From: a virus
Reading direction: 5' to 3' (one strand)
Length of the DNA: 20,135 nucleotides
IMG/VR virus record: IMGVR_UViG_3300027909_000068
Location: 1-20,135 of that record
Positions 6,716-13,150 of this stretch are shown here, piece after piece (position 1 is the stretch's first letter; every line of letters begins with the position of its first letter). A program made the position numbers and the translations under genes. Under the pieces are notes generated by a model. The model was given only the letters and a program-made list of their open reading frames with translations, ran no database searches and was not told where the DNA came from.

Positions 6716-8434
6716 TTAGGGGCAGGTGAGGGTGCCCTGGCTGGTGGTCTTACCGCTCGGGCAGATCGGCACCGTGTAGACCCGGGAGACCGGGCACATC
6801 TGGACCATCGCCCAGCCCGTCTCCGTGAACAGGTGCGTGACCTGGTTGGTCGCCAGCTTGGTGGAGTCGTAGACCGAGTTCAGGGTGATGACATCCGAGA
6901 CCGCCCGGACCCAGGTGCCGGCCGGGAAGACCAGGAACTGCATCGAGGACGGCAGGTTGTTGATCGGGGTGTCCGCACCCAGGGCGCCAGTGGCCGCACC
7001 GGTAGCGAAGGCGTCCTGCCAGTCGTAGATGAACTGAACCCGGGCGCCCCGGCAGGAGAACGCGGAGCTGATGGCTGAGTCGGCCAGGCACAGCATCTCG
7101 GCGTAGTTGCCGCCGTTGCGACGGATCCAGTCGGCCCGCATCTGAGCGAGGATCCAGAACGGCATGATGACTTCGAGGGTGGCGCTGCGCTGCATGCGCA
7201 GGCGGTACTTGATGTCGACGATGGCCATCTCCACGGCCGAGAGGACCTGGGAGACGGTGGAACCGTCGGTGGCCCACGGGGCGAAGGCGGTCAGGTTGAC
7301 GGCGGTAGAGCCGGCAACCACGTCAGCGATCTGCTCACGGTTGATCTGGTGAGCCGACGCGGCCAGAGCACCACGGACGAAGGTGGCGGTGAACTCCGGA
7401 TAGCCCCGGTTGGCCAGGATGTTGCCGGTCAGGCAGAGGCCGGTGACGCCGAGCCGGGTGTCCACGAAGGACGGGCACGGGATCTCCAGACAGGTCTTGG
7501 TCGGGGAGCCGGCCGCTACCTGCGCCTCGGTCAGGTCGAAGTAGCCGGTGCCGGAGCCGAAGATGGAGTCGAACTCGATACCGGTGTTGTGGCGGATGCC
7601 GCCGCGCCGGGCCTGGACCTCCGGGAAGTCGGCCAGACCGTCGGTGGTGATCTGGAGACAGATGTCGTAGTCGGTCTCTGACGGTGCACACCAACCCTGA
7701 GCCGCGACCAGGGAGTCGCGCTCCGGGTGCTGCTCCTCGATCTCCTTGCGGCGCAGCTCCACCGAGCGAAGCAGGGATCCGCCGGGCAGCCGGCTCTCGT
7801 CGGCAACCGCGAGCAGCTTGTTGTAGTCGCTCTCGTCCATGTTGACGGAGAACTCGGCCGGGTAGTCCCGGCGCATGACCGCCACCGGGTAGTGGGAGAT
7901 GACCGGTCCGGCTGGTGCCCGGGAGCCGGCGAAGCCGGAGCTGCGGGCCTCGAACGCCTTGGCCACGTCCAGCAGGGTGGTGAACTCCTGGCCCACCTCG
8001 TAGTTCGGGACGCCAGCGGCGGCGACCAGGGACGAGTACCGGGGCCGGATGTCCTGGTGCTCGACCTTGGCCGGGGTCTTGGTCTTGCTGTTGCTGACGA
8101 TGTCGTTGAGGGTCACGTTGATGACGGCGCCCGCCGTGACGGCGGCCGGCTCCTCAGCCTTCTCCTCGGTCGACTCCTCTTCCTCCTCCGGCTCCTCGGG
8201 GGCCGTCTGGAGGGCGGAGAACCGGTCCTTGCGGGACTTGGCGTCCTGGATGTGGGCCGGGACTGTCTCGCGGAAGAAGGTCTGGAGGTCCTGGAGTTCA
8301 TCAAGCTGCTCATCGGTGACCGTGTCCGGAGTCACCGTCGCCATGATCGAGTTGAACTCGTTCTCGGCCTTGGCGCGCATGTCCTCGATCGCCGTGAAGG
8401 TGAACGGGCTCAGGTCTTCGGGAATCTGAAACAT
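6716..8434 (-). CDS. Major capsid protein, HK97-fold, with N-terminal scaffold domain
   Basis: This 572-residue protein begins MFQIPEDLSPFTFTAIEDMR, an opening common in actinophage major capsid proteins. Residues 1 to about 180 look like a cleavable delta/scaffold domain: helical, with an acidic stretch EEPEEEEESTEEKAEE at about 80-95. The mature-type region carries AQGWCAPSE (about 245-253), VQARRGGIRHNTG (about 273-285), LTGNILANRGYPEFTATFVRGALA (parts at about 335-357) and EVIMPFWILAQMRADWIRRN (about 421-440). The ATG at 8434 has AAAGGTG about 9 nt upstream. Ten cysteines are present. It lies downstream of the protease and is bracketed by a structured leader and a 3' hairpin, which fits the need for many copies. 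Confidence 0.93.
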   Translation of the reverse strand: MFQIPEDLSPFTFTAIEDMRAKAENEFNSIMATVTPDTVTDEQLDELQDLQTFFRETVPAHIQDAKSRKDRFSALQTAPEEPEEEEESTEEKAEEPAAVTAGAVINVTLNDIVSNSKTKTPAKVEHQDIRPRYSSLVAAAGVPNYEVGQEFTTLLDVAKAFEARSSGFAGSRAPAGPVISHYPVAVMRRDYPAEFSVNMDESDYNKLLAVADESRLPGGSLLRSVELRRKEIEEQHPERDSLVAAQGWCAPSETDYDICLQITTDGLADFPEVQARRGGIRHNTGIEFDSIFGSGTGYFDLTEAQVAAGSPTKTCLEIPCPSFVDTRLGVTGLCLTGNILANRGYPEFTATFVRGALAASAHQINREQIADVVAGSTAVNLTAFAPWATDGSTVSQVLSAVEMAIVDIKYRLRMQRSATLEVIMPFWILAQMRADWIRRNGGNYAEMLCLADSAISSAFSCRGARVQFIYDWQDAFATGAATGALGADTPINNLPSSMQFLVFPAGTWVRAVSDVITLNSVYDSTKLATNQVTHLFTETGWAMVQMCPVSRVYTVPICPSGKTTSQGTLTCP

Positions 8435-8470
8435 CGTGAGGGCACCTTTCGGAAGCCATGGTTAGGGCTC

Positions 8471-8498
8471 CCGGTGCGGCTCACAGCTCAGCCACCGG
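8471..8498 (-). promoter_or_regulatory. Leader hairpin A of the major capsid gene
   Basis: On the transcribed strand this reads CCGGTG, then the 16-nt core GCTGAGCTGTGAGCCG, then CACCGG. The 6-nt arms are perfectly complementary. Inside the core, GCT can pair with AGC around the loop GAGCTGTG, leaving CG bulged. It ends 36 nt before the capsid start codon. I know of no named RNA element with this core. Confidence 0.6.
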
Positions 8499-8514
8499 CT
8501 GGTGATTCAGATCC

Positions 8515-8540
8515 CGATACGGCTCACAGCTCAGCTATCG
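8515..8540 (-). promoter_or_regulatory. Leader hairpin B of the major capsid gene (second copy)
   Basis: It has the same 16-nt core as hairpin A (GCTGAGCTGTGAGCCG) but different outer arms, CGATA and TATCG, which are again complementary. Changed yet still paired arms around a constant core argue for a folded RNA rather than a simple duplicated DNA site. It is separated from hairpin A by 16 nt. Confidence 0.6.
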
Positions 8541-8551
8541 CGATCAAGGGG

Positions 8552-8580
8552 ATCATAACTACCTTTTGCTGTAAGTGCCA
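8552..8580 (-). promoter_or_regulatory. Candidate promoter for the major capsid gene
   Basis: The transcribed strand carries TATGAT at 8557-8552, five of six matches to the -10 consensus. Transcription would begin near 8545, just before hairpin B. At 17-nt spacing the -35 region reads TGGCAC, a poor match, so this rests on the -10 box and position only. Confidence 0.3.
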
Positions 8581-8714
8581 CCACCGGCCATTTGAACGGC
8601 CATTTGGGCATCGTGTTCAGTCTCGACTCGTCGGATTTCACCATTGGGAAGGTGAACTTCGAAGCCAGCTTCACGTCGAGTGCCAGGCTCCTGGTTTCCA
8701 TTGCATCCACACAC
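8559..8714 (-). CDS. Small Cys-containing phage protein (MCGC type, DUF7196-like)
   Basis: This 51-residue protein starts MCGCNGNQEP and ends AGGGTYSKR. The GTG at 8714 lies 2 nt after the upstream stop and has AAGGAGG with a 7-nt spacer, the best ribosome site in the window. An MC-x-C start, then a short strand like EVHLPNGE, VETEHDAQMAVQMA and a GGTY end match a family of tiny actinophage proteins that often sit next to the major capsid gene. I recall these as DUF7196, and that label comes from memory. The two N-terminal cysteines could bind metal. The function is unknown. Another frame through the same bases is open but lacks a ribosome site at the right place and shows no family pattern. 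Confidence 0.72.
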   Translation of the reverse strand: MCGCNGNQEPGTRREAGFEVHLPNGEIRRVETEHDAQMAVQMAGGGTYSKR

Positions 8715-8716
8715 AG

Positions 8717-11700
8717 TTACTCCTCCTTCTTCAAGGATCGCCGAATCCAGGCTCTCACCTCGGCGTAATCAGCCCGGCTCTCACCCAATGGCCCCAGTCG
8801 GTTGGTGATCTCCCACATCTGAACTGCACCATCACCGCTTTCATGAAGATGGCGCTTGGTCAGTTCTCGTTCGGCCTCGCGGGGATCCATTTCGCCACGA
8901 GAGATCTTACGTACTGTATCCAGCATCTGATCCAACACCGATACGGTTTCCCTGTTAGCTCCAATCTGTCCAGTCTTACGAGCAGTGGGGATCCTGGCCA
9001 GGTCCTCTAGGGCGCGGCGAACAGGACCCGGTACCCCTTCTGGTAGATCTAGCGGTTTAGCCGGAGGGGCACTTAGGGCATCGATCGTCTCTTGGATCCG
9101 GTCGGCGACAGCAGAGTCAGACGCTCGGGTCTTCAGCTTCTTGAGACCTGGAATGACATCGGATTCCAGATCCAGTTGTCCCTCTCTCTTCTTACCGACG
9201 CCTTCGCCTAGCCGGGCAATCTCATTAATGAACGAGTTGGGTTCCCGCTGATCTGTGTAGAGATCGGACCACAGCTCCCCCAGGCTGGAGTCGAGGTGAA
9301 CCAACCCCTGGTCTGCCCCTCCATTAGGGAGGTGGATCGGCTCATCCTCATTGGCCCGCTGGATCGGCTTGATCCGACCGTTGCCATCCGTAACCCGGGA
9401 TGCTCGTGCCACCGGTGGCCCCGGGCGTCCAGTCGCTTGCCGGAGTTGGGTCGACTGGGTCTGGGCAATCTCCCGTAGCCGGGAGGCGCGCTCACCCTGC
9501 TGAACCTCGGCGAGACGGGCAGCCGGAGCAGCACGCTGAGCCTTTTTAGCGGGAGACGGGGTCGGTACCACCTCCCTGGGTGCCGTGTACCGGTCAACTA
9601 GACCCTGGGTAATTCCCGCCTTACTGCGCCCCTTGACCCCGTGCTGCGCCCCCAGGTCCCGTAGCTCCGGGAACGTCAATCCAGCCACTGCGTCCCGGAC
9701 CTGCTGCTCGGTCTTGGCACCTTGGAGCCGCTCCAGGGCCGACTGCTTGATCCGGGTCTCCAGGGTGTCAGCCCGAGCCTCGGCAGCCTTGACCTCCGGC
9801 GCCACCTTCTTAGCTGGGGCAGCCTTCTTGACGGCGGGGCGCCGGGTGCTCTTCAGGCGCTCAGCCAGTTGCTCGACCCGGTCCCCCAGGTCGTAGTCAC
9901 GCTGCTTGAGTGCCTCCGATTCCGGGGTCCGGTCTTCTCCCCGTAGGCCGCCGTACCGGATTGCACCCGCACTCCGGATAGCCTTGGCTTCCCTCTCCAG
10001 CTCTCGGCCAATAGCGGCCGGCGTCAGCTTCCCCCCATCAAGCTGAGCCTGGACCTTGTCCAGACGCTCGGGCGGCAGGTCTAGTCCCTCAGCGATCAGC
10101 CGGACATCCACCTTGCCCTTCTCTGTCGGCAGCTTCGGAGGAGCAGCCTTCTTTGCAGCCTTAGTTGCCCGACGGGCCAGCTCCTGCTCGGCCATCTTCC
10201 GGGCGATGTCCTGGATGACTTCATCGGCAGTGTCACCGCTGGGGCGATCCAGACCCTGGCGCACTGCCTCATCCTTCAGGGCCTCTGGGTCAACCTCCTG
10301 AATCGCCCTGTGAACCTCGGCTGGGACTTCGAGCTGGAGCAGCTCCTTCTTGGTGACCGGGGGCTCGGCCTCGAAGTGGCCCCGCATGAACGTCGAGGCA
10401 CGCTTCTGCGACTCGATAGCTTGCTCCAAGCTTTCAGCCTGAGCAATGAGCTTGCGCCGCTCCGCTGGGGACATGTTGCCCCGCAGTGCCGCATCGATGT
10501 CGTTCAGCTCGTCCTGGTTGAGGGCGACCTCCGACTCCATGCGCCGGATGCCCTCCTCTGGAGTGAGCTTCCCAGAGGAAACGTCATCCCGGATCTCGCG
10601 CATGGACCGGCCAGCCGACCCGCTTGGGGCACCGATGTCGGAGCCGTCCCATGCCTCCTTGAAGCTGGTGCGACGCTCCGGTGTGGACACTGGGGCATCC
10701 ACCCGGGGGCCAGGGACTGAGCCCTTCGGTACCCGCTTAACGGCGCGGACCTCCTCGGGAGTAGCCGCCTCGGCGAAGCCCTTCGTGAGCACCCTGCCGT
10801 CCGGCGACAGGAAGCTGCGCCGGACGATGACAGCCGAGTCACGAGGGTTCAGGCCGGGACCGTCATAGCGGGTGGGGTCGAAGCTGGTGACCTCCCCGAT
10901 CCTTCCGACCGGCGTAACACCCTGCTCCCGGGCCAGCCGCTCGGCCAGTTCAACCAGACCTTCGCGATCACTGGCGAGGAGCTGGTCACGCATGTCATCG
11001 GGGAGCTTGCTGGTCTTGGCACGGGACCGGATGCGGGCCTTGAGCGCCCGGTCACTGGCCTTGTCACCAACCAGTTGCTCGATCTCGGAGGCAACGTCAC
11101 CGAAGGGCCGGATCCGGTCGTACTCAGCCTGCTGAGCCCGGGCTGCGTCCTCAGCTGCCCTGTTGGTACGGGCGTGCTGGATCTCCTTGACGATGTCGGC
11201 CTTGAGCATGCGGGACTTCAGCTCAACGTCCTCATCCGAGGCAATCTTGCGTAGCTCGGAGATGGTGTGCTTCTCAAGCGGCTTCCCGGCCTTGGCTTCC
11301 TCAAATGCCTCCATGGGAGCCCGGCCCCGGGCCGCTCCTGCTTCGCGGGCACTCTGAAGAGCTTCCTCATGAGAACGACCCGCCGTGCGCCGGGCACGAT
11401 AAGACCGCTGCTCCGATGGACTCAGGTCGGACAGATCTCGCTTCTCAGCCGTGGTGAGTTCCGGCATCCGTCGAACAGCCTTGGCCGGTGCCGCTGCTTT
11501 GGCGGCCTTAGCTGGTGTCGGAGCAGCCGGTGCCGCCTTCTTGGCAGCCGGAGCCTTCGGAGCCGCCTTCTTGGCTGGAGTCCCTTCCATCTGGTCCACA
11601 AGGGACTGAAGACGCTTGTGCTCATCCAGGTCCGGGTTAAAGCGCCCGTCCCGCTTGAGCTGAGCCACCCGGTTGCGGACCGACTCCTGCTGTGCCGGAG

Positions 11701-13147
11701 TCAGACCGGCAGCCTTGGTGCCACCTTCAGAGGAGACAGCCTTCTTGGCCCGTGGGGCAGCCTTCTTGACTGCCTTGGCCGGTGCCGGTGCAGCAGTCTC
11801 CCGAGCCCCGAGCCCATGCTCACGGCGGATCACGTCGGCAAGCTGCTCCAGGGCACTGATGTCACCAGGGAGGTCCCGGTCCTCGACGCCCGTCCGCTCG
11901 TTCTCTCGATTGACATCCTGGAATGTCTGAATGTCTCGTTCAAGGTCACGCAGCACATCGCCTGGGTCCCGCTTACCGGAGGCAACCCGTAGGTAAGCCT
12001 CGTTCCAAGCGACACGGCGAGGCCCCCGGGAGGGGGATGGAAGGTTGGCGTCACGGACGATCTGCCGGAACTGCTCCCCACTCGGGGCTGTCGGTAGCTC
12101 TGGTGCTGACGGCTCTGGAGCCGGCGCCTGCGGCTGCCCTCCAGCACCCGGTGTGATAACCGGTTCGTTACGTGGCTCAACGCCCTTCGGTAGCTGCTCC
12201 GTGGTCTGTGGGGCAACCGTTTCTTCGGTCTGACGTAGGCGTAGGTCCTCCACCCGCTTTTGGCGCCGCTCGACATCGGCTGGGACGGCAGCCTCGGCCA
12301 TGGCGATACGTTCCTGGGCCTTCTGTTCCTCCCGAACAACGGACGGCTCCCGCATCTGCGCCCGGCTGCGGATGCGCTCAGCTCGCTGCTCCGGGGTCAG
12401 GTCCACACCCGACGGAGCCCGATTGACCGGAGTCGGGGTCTCGCCCTTCGTGCGCGGTGTGGCGACTGCTGCCACATACCAGCCACCAGAGCCGTCGGGC
12501 TGCACCTTGGTGATCCGGAATTCCTGATCCCGGTCAAAGGACATACCTCGGTCGTCACGGTGTCGTGCGAATGGAATGATCGGAGTCCCCTTAGGAACCG
12601 CAATCCGCATAGTGATCTTGCCCGGACCGGCGGCTCCACCGGAAGACTTACCCCCGGCTGTGATGATCCCGCCGATCTGGCCGGTGTTATACGCCCGGTC
12701 AGCGATCAACTTCCCGGTGAAATCTTCGATGCCGCCATCCTCTGCCCCCAGTTGCTCTGGGGTGAGTCCGAAGGCATGGGCATCTACCGTGCGGGAAATG
12801 ATCAGGTCGCTGTCAGCCGGGATCTTGTGAGCATCCATAGCCTGAACGAAGCGCTTAGTTTCTTCGTCCATATCACCAGAACGCAGGTGGGCATTGGCCT
12901 GATCAATGTCCATGTGCAGTCGGGCGTATTCATCCCGGGTCCACGGCTTCTTGGACCCCTGGTTGAACATGTACTGGGCAGCTTGAGCGTCATTGGTGAA
13001 GGTGCGGGGACTGAACGAATCCAGGAAGTTGAAGATCTTATCGGCGACAGACTTCGCCATCGCCCACTTCTTACGGAAGCGCCCACGCTTGTCTCGCGGG
13101 TGGAGTGCTTCCTCCCGCGAGCCCCAGGCGCCACCAATCCCAGCCAT
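8717..13147 (-). CDS. Giant head-associated protein with ADP-ribosyltransferase-like N-terminal domain and repeated DNA-binding-like modules
   Basis: This is a 1476-residue protein between the protease and capsid genes. It starts with an EEALHPRDKRGRF segment common in actinophage virion proteins. Residues about 60-230 look like an ADP-ribosyltransferase: R119 in LIISRT, a weak STS-like DRAYNTG at 150-156, KITMRIAVPKGTPII at 177-191, and SFDRDQEFRI with D207-x-E209 as the ExE-type site. The rest is Arg/Glu/Ala-rich helix divided by KKAAP-type linkers at about 460-470, 525-560, 995-1004, 1105-1117 and 1198-1208. Three SAP/HeH-like segments lie at about 628-656, 953-981 and 1158-1187. A GK-x-(T/D)P...R-x-(L/M)E motif recurs at about 391, 859 and 1039, with a weaker copy near 1418. 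The ATG at 13147 has GGGG 8 nt upstream. I infer a packaged, possibly injected effector. Confidence 0.65.
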   Translation of the reverse strand: MAGIGGAWGSREEALHPRDKRGRFRKKWAMAKSVADKIFNFLDSFSPRTFTNDAQAAQYMFNQGSKKPWTRDEYARLHMDIDQANAHLRSGDMDEETKRFVQAMDAHKIPADSDLIISRTVDAHAFGLTPEQLGAEDGGIEDFTGKLIADRAYNTGQIGGIITAGGKSSGGAAGPGKITMRIAVPKGTPIIPFARHRDDRGMSFDRDQEFRITKVQPDGSGGWYVAAVATPRTKGETPTPVNRAPSGVDLTPEQRAERIRSRAQMREPSVVREEQKAQERIAMAEAAVPADVERRQKRVEDLRLRQTEETVAPQTTEQLPKGVEPRNEPVITPGAGGQPQAPAPEPSAPELPTAPSGEQFRQIVRDANLPSPSRGPRRVAWNEAYLRVASGKRDPGDVLRDLERDIQTFQDVNRENERTGVEDRDLPGDISALEQLADVIRREHGLGARETAAPAPAKAVKKAAPRAKKAVSSEGGTKAAGLTPAQQESVRNRVAQLKRDGRFNPDLDEHKRLQSLVDQMEGTPAKKAAPKAPAAKKAAPAAPTPAKAAKAAAPAKAVRRMPELTTAEKRDLSDLSPSEQRSYRARRTAGRSHEEALQSAREAGAARGRAPMEAFEEAKAGKPLEKHTISELRKIASDEDVELKSRMLKADIVKEIQHARTNRAAEDAARAQQAEYDRIRPFGDVASEIEQLVGDKASDRALKARIRSRAKTSKLPDDMRDQLLASDREGLVELAERLAREQGVTPVGRIGEVTSFDPTRYDGPGLNPRDSAVIVRRSFLSPDGRVLTKGFAEAATPEEVRAVKRVPKGSVPGPRVDAPVSTPERRTSFKEAWDGSDIGAPSGSAGRSMREIRDDVSSGKLTPEEGIRRMESEVALNQDELNDIDAALRGNMSPAERRKLIAQAESLEQAIESQKRASTFMRGHFEAEPPVTKKELLQLEVPAEVHRAIQEVDPEALKDEAVRQGLDRPSGDTADEVIQDIARKMAEQELARRATKAAKKAAPPKLPTEKGKVDVRLIAEGLDLPPERLDKVQAQLDGGKLTPAAIGRELEREAKAIRSAGAIRYGGLRGEDRTPESEALKQRDYDLGDRVEQLAERLKSTRRPAVKKAAPAKKVAPEVKAAEARADTLETRIKQSALERLQGAKTEQQVRDAVAGLTFPELRDLGAQHGVKGRSKAGITQGLVDRYTAPREVVPTPSPAKKAQRAAPAARLAEVQQGERASRLREIAQTQSTQLRQATGRPGPPVARASRVTDGNGRIKPIQRANEDEPIHLPNGGADQGLVHLDSSLGELWSDLYTDQREPNSFINEIARLGEGVGKKREGQLDLESDVIPGLKKLKTRASDSAVADRIQETIDALSAPPAKPLDLPEGVPGPVRRALEDLARIPTARKTGQIGANRETVSVLDQMLDTVRKISRGEMDPREAERELTKRHLHESGDGAVQMWEITNRLGPLGESRADYAEVRAWIRRSLKKEE

Positions 13148-13150
13148 TCA

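Noticed and set aside
8493-8504. Small overlapping inverted repeat CACC-AGCC-GGTG next to hairpin A
   Set aside because: Only 4 bp, and it competes with the better 6-bp stem of hairpin A. It may be an alternative fold but is too weak to list as a feature.
8536-8710. Alternative minus-strand frame of about 55 residues through the small-gene region
   Set aside because: It is open by chance and ends inside hairpin B. The MCGC frame in the same stretch has the correctly spaced strong ribosome site and a family-like pattern.
7727-9010. 427-residue plus-strand open frame
   Set aside because: It runs antisense to the capsid gene, the small MCGC gene and the end of the giant protein. It has Gly/Leu/Arg-rich shadow composition, no family motif, and crosses the leader hairpins. 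High GC makes long antisense frames common here.
11500-11590. Repeated nucleotide pattern that looks like a short tandem repeat or CRISPR-like array
   Set aside because: It encodes the KKAAP/AKAAP linkers of the giant protein. Units are degenerate and in frame, with no spacers.
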